Positions 1 through 7,266 of a stretch of 15,693 nucleotides of DNA are shown here, piece by piece. Every line of letters starts with the position of its first letter. The first letter of the stretch is position 1. The notes under the pieces were generated by a model. That model ran no database searches. It had not been told where the DNA came from and was given only the letters and a program-made list of their open reading frames with translations. Made by a program: the position numbers and the translations under genes. The DNA is from Deltaproteobacteria bacterium. Its GTDB lineage: Bacteria > Desulfobacterota > Desulfobacteria > Desulfobacterales > C00003060. The stretch spans positions 1 through 15,693 of the forward strand of contig JAFDFO010000019.1 of the NCBI GenBank assembly GCA_019309815.1, written 5' to 3'.

Positions 1-687
1 TTGCCGTCCACCAGCGTCACGCGGCGGGACAACTTGTCAGCTAACTTCATGTTGTGAGTGACAACCACCGCCGTGATCCCGTCATCACGGTTCAATGAAA
101 TCAGAAGATCATGTATCGACTCACCAGTCCGGGCATCCAGATTGCCAGTTGGTTCGTCGGCCAGCAGTATTGACGGCTTTAGAACCAGGGACCTGGCCAC
201 AGCCACTCTCTGCTGCTCTCCACCCGACAGTTCACCAACATGATGTCTCAGGCGATTGCCGAGGCCCACCCGAGTCAGGATAGCTTCGAGTCAGGATAGC
301 TTCGGCTCGCTCGCACGTTTCTTTTCTGTTCACACCTTTGATCAAACCAGGCATCATCGTGTTTTCCAAAGCATTGAATTCCGGCAGCAAGTGGTGAGCC
401 TGAAATACAAAACCGATGGTCTGATTTCGAAAAGAGGCCAGCATTTGCTCGTCGTACGTGAACACTCTTTCTCCCCGATATAGGACCTCGCCGTCATCGG
501 GCCGTTCCAAAGTACCCATCACATGTAGAAGAGTCGTCTTGCCAACGCCAGAAGCCCCCACAATAGCTACCATCTCGCCTTCGAAAATGTCCAGGTCAAT
601 GCCACGCAATACATCCACTCGATTACCATTGGTAACAAAGGATTTCTGGACATCCATGAGACGTATTAGCGGCTGCTGGTTATTCAT
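1..687 (-). pseudogene. lolD: Lipoprotein-releasing ABC transporter ATPase LolD, frameshifted and cut by the window edge
   Basis: LolD is the cytoplasmic ATPase that drives LolC/E to extract lipoproteins from the inner membrane for delivery to the outer membrane. The 5' part (start 687) encodes Walker A GASGVGKT (residues 44-51) and a Q-loop near residue 96 (FVFQAHHLLPEFNALEN). After ILTR the frame shifts at a 16-bp tandem duplication (271-302) and stops at 232, giving 151 residues. Removing one copy restores VGLGNRLRHHVGELSGGEQQ, then the Walker B region LLADEPTGNLD and the H-loop VVVTHN, continuing to the left edge. The full protein would be about 225 residues, the usual family size. The start overlaps the lolC/E stop by 8 nt, so the two are translationally coupled. 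As written, the product lacks signature and Walker B and cannot hydrolyse ATP. A sequencing or assembly error is as likely as a real mutation, because Lol is normally essential. Confidence 0.85.
271..302. repeat. 16-bp perfect tandem duplication inside lolD
   Basis: CGAGTCAGGATAGCTT occurs at 271-286 and again, directly adjacent and identical, at 287-302. Sixteen is not a multiple of three, so the extra copy shifts lolD out of frame. Deleting either copy gives a continuous LolD reading frame across the signature motif. Confidence 0.95.
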
Positions 688-1942
688 ATCTTATGGCTGC
701 AGCAGGGTCCAATCTGGACGCCTGATAGGAGGGATAGAGGGTAGCCAGAAAGCTAATGGCTATCGCGGACAGGGCTATCAGGGCCACGTCAAGCACCTGT
801 ACTCGGACGGGAAGCGTAGAGATGTAGTAAACATCACTCGGGAGTTTCACAAACTGATATCGCTTCAGCAGAAAACAAAGCACGCTCCCCCCCATGATTC
901 CCAGGACGGTACCCGTAACGCCTATGACCAGACCATCCAACATAAAGATCCTCATTATGCTCTTACTGCTGGCCCCCATTGATTTGAGTATGGCAATGTC
1001 TTTGTTTTTCTCCATGACCATCATAATCAGCGTGCTGATAATATTAAAAGCTGCCACTAGGATAATGAGTACCAATATGATGAACATCACAGCTTTTTCC
1101 AGTTTCAGGGCTGAAAAGAAGTTCTTGTTCATCTGCATCCAGTCCTGCGTCCAATAGGCACTACCAAGACGCTCGAGGAGAGCGCTTGAAATCTTTCCAA
1201 CCCCGTAAATATCATCCACCTTAACCTCTATACCATGAACTGCCTGCCCGAGCTTTAGAAGCCGCTGGGCCGACTCAATCGAGACGTATGCAAAGGATGC
1301 ATCATAATCGTACATGCCTGAATCAAAAAGACCTACAACTCTGAACTTCTTCATATGAGGAATGCGGGCCCCTACCGGCGTCAGGCTGCCGCCAAACGGT
1401 GAAACCACATAGAGTTGATCTCCTGGATATGCACCCAACGATCTAGAAAGCTCTTTCCCCACTATGATGCCGGGCGGCCCCTCCCCCCTGTCTTTGTTGT
1501 CAGTGTCGGCACTGCTCCCCCTCGTCAAGGCCCGCAAATCTGCGTCCTTTACACTCTTTTCCAGATCCACCACCCTCCCGGCCCGGGAAGGATCAATCCC
1601 TCTCAAGACAGCCCCGGAAACATGGGAACCGCGACGCAGCATGACCTGACTAAGAACAAAGGGTGCTGACGCTTCCACCCCATCTACTGCCTCAATCGTT
1701 GCCATGGCCCCCTGATATTCATCCAACGTGCCACTCCGACTCATTACCCGAATATGGGCATTGGCCCCCAATATCTTGGACCTGATGTCCTTTCCGAATC
1801 CGGTCATTACGGCCAGGACGACCATCATAGCCATGACGCCTAGCGTCACCCCGGCAATAGAAATGAACGTGATAACTGAAATAAAGGCCTGTTTTCGTTT
1901 TGCCCGAAGATATCGAAGACCGACAAAGAACTCAAAGGACAT
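680..1942 (-). CDS. lolC: Lipoprotein-releasing ABC transporter permease, LolC/LolE family
   Basis: This is the inner-membrane permease that releases lipoproteins to the periplasmic carrier LolA. It has 420 residues, typical for LolC/LolE. The layout is canonical: a cytoplasmic N-terminus with the LolC-like FVGLRYLRAKRKQAFISVITF, TM1 about 22-48, a large periplasmic MacB-like domain about 50-280, and three TMs about 285-310, 332-359 and 385-403. NKDIAILKSMGAS (313-325) is the cytoplasmic coupling region that contacts LolD. The end LDPAAAIRYE is typical. Only one permease is seen, so the organism may use a single LolC/E-type subunit as a homodimer, although a second copy elsewhere cannot be excluded. 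It starts 41 bp after lysS and overlaps lolD, so lysS-lolC-lolD is probably one transcript. The upstream GAGCAG is a weak ribosome-binding site. Confidence 0.93.
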   Translation of the reverse strand: MSFEFFVGLRYLRAKRKQAFISVITFISIAGVTLGVMAMMVVLAVMTGFGKDIRSKILGANAHIRVMSRSGTLDEYQGAMATIEAVDGVEASAPFVLSQVMLRRGSHVSGAVLRGIDPSRAGRVVDLEKSVKDADLRALTRGSSADTDNKDRGEGPPGIIVGKELSRSLGAYPGDQLYVVSPFGGSLTPVGARIPHMKKFRVVGLFDSGMYDYDASFAYVSIESAQRLLKLGQAVHGIEVKVDDIYGVGKISSALLERLGSAYWTQDWMQMNKNFFSALKLEKAVMFIILVLIILVAAFNIISTLIMMVMEKNKDIAILKSMGASSKSIMRIFMLDGLVIGVTGTVLGIMGGSVLCFLLKRYQFVKLPSDVYYISTLPVRVQVLDVALIALSAIAISFLATLYPSYQASRLDPAAAIRYE

Positions 1943-1983
1943 GATTTGCTGCTCGTTAATAGTTATATGTTAGGAGAAGTGAA

Positions 1984-3462
1984 CTAATGGCTGGTTTTCC
2001 TAAGCTGCGGGAAAAGGATCACTTCGCGGATCGAGGCTGCGTTGGTAAGCAACATGACAAACCGGTCGATCCCCACACCCTCCCCCGCTGTAGATGGCAT
2101 TCCGTATTCGAGGGCCATCACGTAGTCTTCATCCATATAATGAGCTTCCTGGTCACCCGCCTCCCGAGTTCCAACTTGATCCAAGAAACGGTTTTTCTGG
2201 TCAACAGGATCGTTCAATTCCGAAAACCCGTTTGCAATCTCCCGTCCGCCAATAAAGAGCTCAAATCGCTCTGTCAGATTGGGATCCACATTGCTCCGTC
2301 TAGCCAGAGGTGAAACCTCTACAGGGTAGCCCACAACAAATGTCGGTCTAATAAGCTTCGGCTCCACGAGTACGTCAAATAGCTTCATCATGACCTTGCC
2401 GGCTCGACCAGCTTTTCTAACCTCAATCCCTTCTGACTTGGCAAAATCAAGCATGCGTTGTCGATCATTCAGGACAGAAGGCTCTATGCCACCCAGGTCA
2501 GTCAAAGCATTTTCCAACGTTATCCGTGACCATGGCTCCGCCATGTCAATCTCGTTCCCCTGATACGTCAAGTGCGTTTGCCCCAAGACCTCTTTTGTCA
2601 CGAATTGAAACATCTCCTCGGTCAGGGACATAAGGTCTTCGTGATTGGCGTAGGCCTGATAGAACTCCAGCATCGTAAACTCAGGATTATGCTCGCTTGA
2701 GACTCCCTCGTTTCTAAAACTGCGGTTAATCTCAAAAACACGATCAAATCCTCCTATCACCAATCGCTTCAGGTAAAGCTCCGGGGCAATCCGCAAGAAA
2801 AGCTCCATCCCGAGGGCATCGTGGAACGTCTTGAAAGGGGTCGCCTCAGCACCTCCTGGTATGGGTTGCATCATGGGCGTCTCCACCTCCAGAAAGCCGC
2901 GCTCCAAGAGAAAGGCCCGGAAGGCAGTAATGATTTGGGCCCTCTTGATGAAGATGTCCCGAACATCGGGGTTCATGATGAGATCGAGGTATCTTTGGCG
3001 GTAGCGTTTTTCCGGATCTCTCAATCTATGGAACTTCTCGGGAAGAGGCCTGAGGGCCTTGCAGAGGAGACGAATCTCCTTGGCCAGAAGGGTCCACTCA
3101 CCCGTCCTAGTCTGAAATAAACCTCCCTTGAGTCCAATGAAATCACCAACATCAAACTGCTTGAACAAGGCATACGCCTCTTTCCCAACCTCATCTTGTT
3201 TTACATAGGCCTGAAGCTCTCCCGTGTAGTCTCTAAATTGAATAAATGTAGCTTTCCCGAAAGACCGGAGCGCCACGATGCGGCCTGCCATGGCAAACAC
3301 AGCATCACTGCTCTCGGCTCCCGCCTCCTGATCAATATAACCTCTGACAGCACCAATCGTGTGTGACACCCTGAAATCATTGGGATAAAGCTCAATCTTA
3401 TGATCAGCTAAGGACTGTGCCTTCTCACGTCTTTGGCGGATTACTTCACTTGTTTCGTCCAT
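1984..3462 (-). CDS. lysS: Lysine--tRNA ligase, class II
   Basis: LysRS charges tRNA-Lys with lysine in the cytoplasm. The protein has 492 residues, the usual bacterial class II size. An N-terminal OB-fold anticodon-binding domain spans about 56-140 (GRIVALRSFGKATFIQFRD). The class II core follows: the motif 1 region ERGFLEVETPMMQPIPGGA (about 187-205), motif 2 FRNEGVSSEHNPEFTMLEFY (249-268) with its ATP-contacting Arg, and motif 3 GEGVGIDRFVMLL (460-472) with the conserved Arg. HRLRDPEKRYRQRYLDL is a LysRS hallmark. The N-terminus MDETSEVIRQRREK matches the family, which supports the start at 3462, although GGAGAGG lies about 13 nt upstream, farther than usual. The gene follows the histidine kinase after about 97 bp and precedes lolC/E, a linkage seen in several delta-type genomes. 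Confidence 0.97.
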   Translation of the reverse strand: MDETSEVIRQRREKAQSLADHKIELYPNDFRVSHTIGAVRGYIDQEAGAESSDAVFAMAGRIVALRSFGKATFIQFRDYTGELQAYVKQDEVGKEAYALFKQFDVGDFIGLKGGLFQTRTGEWTLLAKEIRLLCKALRPLPEKFHRLRDPEKRYRQRYLDLIMNPDVRDIFIKRAQIITAFRAFLLERGFLEVETPMMQPIPGGAEATPFKTFHDALGMELFLRIAPELYLKRLVIGGFDRVFEINRSFRNEGVSSEHNPEFTMLEFYQAYANHEDLMSLTEEMFQFVTKEVLGQTHLTYQGNEIDMAEPWSRITLENALTDLGGIEPSVLNDRQRMLDFAKSEGIEVRKAGRAGKVMMKLFDVLVEPKLIRPTFVVGYPVEVSPLARRSNVDPNLTERFELFIGGREIANGFSELNDPVDQKNRFLDQVGTREAGDQEAHYMDEDYVMALEYGMPSTAGEGVGIDRFVMLLTNAASIREVILFPQLRKTSH

Positions 3463-3534
3463 GTGGCAGTGAGGCCCTCTCCAAGACCGTTATGTAATCT
3501 TCACAAATAGTTATTCGGTCCGCGAATGGTGATT

Positions 3535-3563
3535 GAGCTAACGTATTTGCTTGGAGGTGTCAA
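3535..3563 (-). promoter_or_regulatory. Possible sigma-70 promoter for lysS-lolC-lolD
   Basis: On the minus strand TTGACA (3563-3558) overlaps the histidine kinase stop codon, and TAGCTC (3540-3535) follows after 17 bp. The -35 box is perfect but the -10 is weak (only T, A and one other position fit). The site is well placed for the ~97-bp gap before lysS. Confidence 0.25.
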
Positions 3564-5311
3564 GATAAAAGGCCCGGCGGGTCTATTCTCTTGAGGTATA
3601 CAGTGAGGGTAGTTCCCTGGCCCTGTCGACTTTGAACGTCAAGCTGTCCATTATAAGACTCTAGAAGTCTGTAGACAATGGATAGCCCCAAGCCGGTGCC
3701 GTGGGTCTTGCTCGTATAGAAGGGGTCAAAAATCTTGCTTATTGTCTCGTCCGACATGCCGCAGCCGTCATCCCGTATGACCACTTGCACCATATCTTCT
3801 TCGACCATAGAAGAAACGTGTATCGTACCGGTCCCATCAATGGCTTCAGCGGCATTCAGAAGTAAGTTCCAGAAGATCTGGCGCGCGTGCTCAGAATCCA
3901 TCTCTGTCCACGCCTCAGCTGCGAGATCCGGTATGACGGTAATCCTGTTCTCCAGTACGCCATCTTCTCTAAAAAGTTCCAAAGTATCCCCAATGGCTAA
4001 ACTTATTTCCACTGGCTCTGTCTTGTCGGATCTGGGCCGAGCAAACAGGAGAAAATCGTTGGCTAAGGCGTTAAGCCGATCCGTTTCCCTGAGAACAATA
4101 TCCATGAGCTTCTTGGCTACAGGGGTCACGTCTACCCCGGTTTTTAGCAGCTGTATCGATCCGCTCATGGACGCCAGCGGGTTCTTAATTTCATGGGCGA
4201 TGCCCGCGGCCATTTCTCCAACAGCGGCCAGCTTCTCCACTCGTTTGACATGGTCTTCCATGTTTTTGAACGGGGTTAAATCTTGGAATATCAACAGCTT
4301 GCCTACAGGCCTTCCGCCGGGTTCCTCCAATGAAGACATGGAAAACCCCAGGTAACCGACGGACCCATCCTTTCTCTTGAACTCCATTTCATACCGGTAT
4401 GGCTGTTTTTCGCGGGACGTGTCTGACAAGGCAATGTGCTCAATCACATCAGGAAAGACATTTGACAATGATTCTCCCAGCACTTCTTCTCGATCAAATC
4501 CAGCAATGACCTCAGCTGCCCGATTGAAGGTGGTTATCATACCGTCGGAGCTCAGCGTAAGAAGTCCGCTGTCAATGCTGTGAATAATACTGGCATTGAC
4601 AGCCTCCAACTGTTCCAAGTCCTTTTGTTTTGCCTCAAGCTGTTTTTCCGTCTTAAGGGTCTGCTGGGCAAGGGAACTGCTCAGAAAAGCAACGAGGAAA
4701 CACGCCACCATCGTCATACCGACCTTGTAGATCACATACGACTCCTCGTATTCCTGTATATCCATGGTGGCCGTACTATAGAACGGCGTTAGAATTCCAT
4801 AGTACTCGAGGTCTATCATGACCCCGTACTGTATGCTGCACAGGGTCGCCATAATCAGGCTCCCCTTCTTGTAAAGAAGAATGCTGGCGTACACAATGAC
4901 CACCAGGTAGAGAAATGAGAAGACGCTGGAAATGCTACCCGTCACATAGATCAGCAACGTGACCAGGAAGGTGTCCAGCCCGATTTGAACATAGGCAAAT
5001 CTGAGACTCGACCCAATTTGTTTCAGGACTATGACGTACAGGAAGGTGAAGACGTAAACCGATGCAATAAGCGCATATGTTACGAGGAGAGGTGGGGCAA
5101 GGGATTCACGATCCTTGAATTGGACGAGGATGCTCGAGCCGAGAAGAATGGTGACAAATATGACTCGTAAGAACATCAGCCACTGGAGTCTTCCAAACAA
5201 AACATCATGCGAGCGTCGTTCGTCAGAAGTGACTCCAGCCACTGCCTTATCCGCCAACCATGCCCGCCATCTTGAAGATCGGCAAATACATTGCAATAAC
5301 AAGTCCGCCAA
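3560..5311 (-). CDS. Membrane PAS sensor histidine kinase, PilS/NtrB-like
   Basis: A two-component sensor kinase of 583 residues from the longest start. The N-terminal half has six predicted membrane segments (about 45-63, 76-96, 104-124, 128-147, 151-172, 194-215), then a short coiled-coil (about 216-237), a PAS domain (about 236-345, DSGLLTLSSDGMITTFNRAA), a HisKA domain with phospho-acceptor His373 in GIAHEIKNPLASM, and an HATPase domain with N-box NLLLNAAEA (482-490), G1 DDGCGM (514-519) and G2 THGTGLGLS (536-544). Six TMs plus PAS directly behind pilC is the PilS arrangement, so it may sense pilin or another membrane signal and phosphorylate a sigma-54 activator. No response regulator is adjacent, so the partner is unknown. 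The start is uncertain: ATG at 5311 overlaps pilC by 65 nt. A GTG at 5242, just past the pilC stop (TAAGGCAGTG), would give 560 residues. Confidence 0.9.
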   Translation of the reverse strand: MADLLLQCICRSSRWRAWLADKAVAGVTSDERRSHDVLFGRLQWLMFLRVIFVTILLGSSILVQFKDRESLAPPLLVTYALIASVYVFTFLYVIVLKQIGSSLRFAYVQIGLDTFLVTLLIYVTGSISSVFSFLYLVVIVYASILLYKKGSLIMATLCSIQYGVMIDLEYYGILTPFYSTATMDIQEYEESYVIYKVGMTMVACFLVAFLSSSLAQQTLKTEKQLEAKQKDLEQLEAVNASIIHSIDSGLLTLSSDGMITTFNRAAEVIAGFDREEVLGESLSNVFPDVIEHIALSDTSREKQPYRYEMEFKRKDGSVGYLGFSMSSLEEPGGRPVGKLLIFQDLTPFKNMEDHVKRVEKLAAVGEMAAGIAHEIKNPLASMSGSIQLLKTGVDVTPVAKKLMDIVLRETDRLNALANDFLLFARPRSDKTEPVEISLAIGDTLELFREDGVLENRITVIPDLAAEAWTEMDSEHARQIFWNLLLNAAEAIDGTGTIHVSSMVEEDMVQVVIRDDGCGMSDETISKIFDPFYTSKTHGTGLGLSIVYRLLESYNGQLDVQSRQGQGTTLTVYLKRIDPPGLLS

Positions 5312-6458
5312 TGGTTACGCCTAGAAAGACCATCATGAACGGTTCGATCATGGCGGTGAGATTTTCAACGGCGGCATCTACCTCGTCATCGTAGAAGTCG
5401 GCTATTTTCTCGAGCATGGCATCCAGAGCACCTGTCTGTTCCCCCACTGCCACCATTTGCACCACCATGCTTGGAAATACCTTGCTCTCACCCAGCGGCT
5501 CTGCCATGGTGCGTCCTTGGGTGATACCCGACCGGACGCTGTAGAGGGCCTTCTCAATGGTCATGTTGCCGGCAGTCTTTGCCACAATGTCCAGCGCCTC
5601 CAAAATCGGCACCCCGCTGCTGATCATGGTCCCCATGGTCCGCGTAAACCTGGCCACAGCGACCTTCTGTAAGAGAGGACCAAAGACCGGCAACTTGAGC
5701 AAAACGTCGTCTACCAGGGCACGCCCCCGGTCAGTGGAATAAAATCGCTTAAATGCAAAAACAAGGACGCCGAGTCCGATAATGATGAAGATAATGTTTC
5801 CTTTGACAAAGTTACTCGCGGCCACCACAATTTGGGTGGGGACTGGAAGTGTCCCGCCAAAGTCTGAAAACATCTGCTCGAAAACCGGAATAACGAAGAT
5901 CAAGATAACGGCGACGACCAAGACGGCGATGACCAGGACGATGATGGGATAGGTCATGGCTCCCTTGACCTGTCTTTTGAGCTTCATAGCCTTTTCCATA
6001 TAAGAGGAAAGGCGGTTCAAGATGGTATCCAGGATGCCGCCCACTTCGCCGGCTGCAACCATGTTAACAAATAGGTCGTCAAATACCTTTGGGTGCCTTC
6101 CCATGGCATCTGCAAGTGTTGAACCCTCTTCTACTTTGTCCTTGATGTCTTTCAGAATCTTCTTAAAGGTCTTGTTCTCCTGCTGGGAGTAAAGAATATC
6201 GAGGCTCTGAATCAGCGGTAGCCCGGCATTGATCATGGTCGCGAACTGCCTGGCAAAGATCACCACATCGGGTCCCTTGACCTTGGGCTGCATGAAGGCC
6301 ACATCGTCAAACAGGTCTTTTCCTTTCTGCTTTACCTTCGTGGGTTTTATCTGCATGCGCCGTAGCTGCGTGCGCACTGCAGCTTCATGAGGGGCTTCTA
6401 TGTCACCCGTCTGGGTTTTTCCCGTTCTGTCCTCTCCTTTCCACTTGAAGACCGGCAT
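5247..6458 (-). CDS. pilC: Type IV pilus / type II secretion inner-membrane platform protein PilC
   Basis: PilC is the polytopic inner-membrane protein that couples the cytoplasmic assembly ATPases to pilin polymerisation. The 403 residues are the normal length. The N-terminus MPVFKWKGEDRTGKTQTGDIEA is typical. Two T2SSF repeats are visible, about 66-189 (FARQFATMINAGLPLIQSLD) and about 269-391 (ARFTRTMGTMISSGVPILEALD), each followed by the conserved MVAAGEVGG or MVAVGEQTG segment. Membrane segments lie about 170-192, 222-240 and 372-393. A good Shine-Dalgarno GAGGTGA precedes the ATG at 6458. It is first in the minus-strand run pilC-kinase. pilB and pilT, usually just upstream, are absent: the upstream neighbour is a divergent small gene. 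The type IV pilus reading is favoured over GspF because of the PilS-like kinase next door. Confidence 0.93.
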   Translation of the reverse strand: MPVFKWKGEDRTGKTQTGDIEAPHEAAVRTQLRRMQIKPTKVKQKGKDLFDDVAFMQPKVKGPDVVIFARQFATMINAGLPLIQSLDILYSQQENKTFKKILKDIKDKVEEGSTLADAMGRHPKVFDDLFVNMVAAGEVGGILDTILNRLSSYMEKAMKLKRQVKGAMTYPIIVLVIAVLVVAVILIFVIPVFEQMFSDFGGTLPVPTQIVVAASNFVKGNIIFIIIGLGVLVFAFKRFYSTDRGRALVDDVLLKLPVFGPLLQKVAVARFTRTMGTMISSGVPILEALDIVAKTAGNMTIEKALYSVRSGITQGRTMAEPLGESKVFPSMVVQMVAVGEQTGALDAMLEKIADFYDDEVDAAVENLTAMIEPFMMVFLGVTIGGLVIAMYLPIFKMAGMVGG

Positions 6459-6489
6459 GGTTCACCTCACTCTATTATTTATCTGATGG

Positions 6490-6517
6490 TTGATACAAGA
6501 GGCCCTTTTCTTTCCAA
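6490..6517 (-). promoter_or_regulatory. Possible promoter for pilC
   Basis: On the minus strand TTGGAA (6517-6512) and TATCAA (6495-6490) are 16 bp apart, about 30 bp before the pilC start, in an AT-rich stretch. Both boxes depart from consensus. No convincing sigma-54 GG/GC element was seen here. Confidence 0.3.
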
Positions 6518-6644
6518 TTTTTTCAATTTATCATAAATGCTCAATGTAATGCAAGAGAAGCGACTATTTAACCTGTTTATTTCCGTTCCTACCACAAGTC
6601 AGGCTGGGAACCTGAACAGGGAGTGGGGAATATCGAAAAACTTG

Positions 6645-6673
6645 TTGACAAGCCAGAAAGGCGTTGATAAGAA
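6645..6673 (+). promoter_or_regulatory. Possible promoter for the PxxKW cysteine-rich protein
   Basis: TTGACA at 6645-6650 is a perfect -35 box, followed after 17 bp by a weak -10 TAAGAA (6668-6673). A second possible -10, TATAAC (6710-6715), lies closer to the gene but has no good -35. The 282-bp gap between pilC and this gene (6459-6740) shows no other clear feature. Confidence 0.35.
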
Positions 6674-6723
6674 CTTTGAGGTTTATGCTTTGGATTGGCA
6701 AGGTCAAAATATAACACCAGATA

Positions 6724-6735
6724 GAAAGGGGGTGG
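6724..6735 (+). promoter_or_regulatory. Strong ribosome-binding site fixing the start at 6741
   Basis: GAAAGGGGGTGG lies 5 nt before ATG 6741. It selects this start over the in-frame ATG at 6537, which would add 68 residues without family resemblance and has no comparable site. Confidence 0.75.
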
Positions 6736-6740
6736 TTCCG

Positions 6741-7019
6741 ATGGTTTGCACGACTGTAAAGGAAAGCATGGAGTGTGTCTTTATGACGAAAAAAGGATGT
6801 TCTTTTAATGGCGGGGGTTGTTACCCCATCGTGGAGGAATGCCATGGATGTAGCCGCGCTTCGGAGTTTTCGAACGGCTGGTATTGCACAGCCTATCCAG
6901 ATCCTTCCATCAAGTGGAAGAATGGCGACTGCAACTTTGCTACCCATGTGGCGAAGGAAGCCGAGGTCAAGAATAACAAGATCAATCCGCTCAAAGCATC
7001 CAAGCGAAAGGGCCGCTAG
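6741..7019 (+). CDS. PxxKW family cysteine-rich small protein
   Basis: A 92-residue soluble protein beginning MVCTTVKESMECVFMTKKGC. It has eight cysteines (3, 12, 20, 27, 34, 37, 49, 64), including a CxxC (34-37), and the name-giving PSIKW at 55-59 within YPDPSIKWKNGDCNFATHV. The C-terminus is lysine-rich (KNNKINPLKASKRKGR). This matches what I know of the PxxKW cysteine-rich family of sulfate-reducing and related delta-type bacteria. Its function is unknown to me. The cysteine pattern suggests metal binding (zinc or an Fe-S cluster), but that is inference. No signal peptide is visible. It is a monocistronic gene diverging from pilC and followed by repeats, with no functional link visible to its neighbours. 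Confidence 0.85.
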   Translation: MVCTTVKESMECVFMTKKGCSFNGGGCYPIVEECHGCSRASEFSNGWYCTAYPDPSIKWKNGDCNFATHVAKEAEVKNNKINPLKASKRKGR

Positions 7020-7034
7020 AACATTGGATGAGTC

Positions 7035-7106
7035 ATTGGTCGCTGGTCATTGGTCACTGGTCATGAGAATTGCGCACGCAGTTCGTTTGACCAGTGACCA
7101 TTGACC
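7035..7106. repeat. Period-7 repeat forming an inverted repeat
   Basis: Four heptamers run head to tail at 7035-7062 (ATTGGTC, GCTGGTC, ATTGGTC, ACTGGTC). Their complement returns at 7088-7106. GGTCATTGGTCACTGGTCA (7045-7063) pairs with 7088-7106 at 18 of 19 positions across a 24-nt spacer. The stem could help end transcription of the PxxKW gene, but no T-run follows, so it is not a standard terminator. Confidence 0.8.
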
Positions 7107-7119
7107 GCGGACTTCTGAC

Positions 7120-7266
7120 TAGAAGCCATCTCAAAAACCCGTCTGAGCTCCGATGGCGGTGTTGTCCCGCGAATTGAAATACTCATGTACTGACGTGTAC
7201 GTTCCGTATTAAATTCGCGGGACGCCTTGCCCTCGAACCTGATCCGGAATTTTGAGATGGCTTCTA
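7120..7266. repeat. MITE-like hairpin element, copy 1
   Basis: A 147-bp element bounded by perfect 17-bp inverted repeats, TAGAAGCCATCTCAAAA (7120-7136) and its complement (7250-7266). Nested inside at the same centre (about 7193) is a perfect 12-bp pair, GTCCCGCGAATT (7164-7175) and 7212-7223, and a GTAC/GTAC pair at the tip (7187-7200). The whole folds as one long hairpin with mismatched stretches at 7137-7163 and 7224-7249. No coding capacity is evident. The right end supplies the stop codon (TAG, 7266-7264) of the aminotransferase gene. TA borders both ends, which could be a TA target duplication of a Tc1/mariner- or IS630-type element. TA is self-complementary, so that point is ambiguous. 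Copy 2 lies at 10990-11206. Confidence 0.75.

Noticed and set aside
458..982. Plus-strand open frame of 174 codons
   Set aside because: Antisense to lolC/E and lolD, which have clear family motifs. The translation has no recognisable domain.
3735..4355. Plus-strand open frame of 206 codons
   Set aside because: Lies wholly opposite the histidine kinase catalytic region. Low-complexity Ser-rich translation, no ribosome-binding site.
6537..6740. N-terminal extension of the PxxKW protein from ATG 6537
   Set aside because: It has no family resemblance and no ribosome-binding site. The strong site at 6724-6735 and the known N-terminus MVCTTVKE support 6741.
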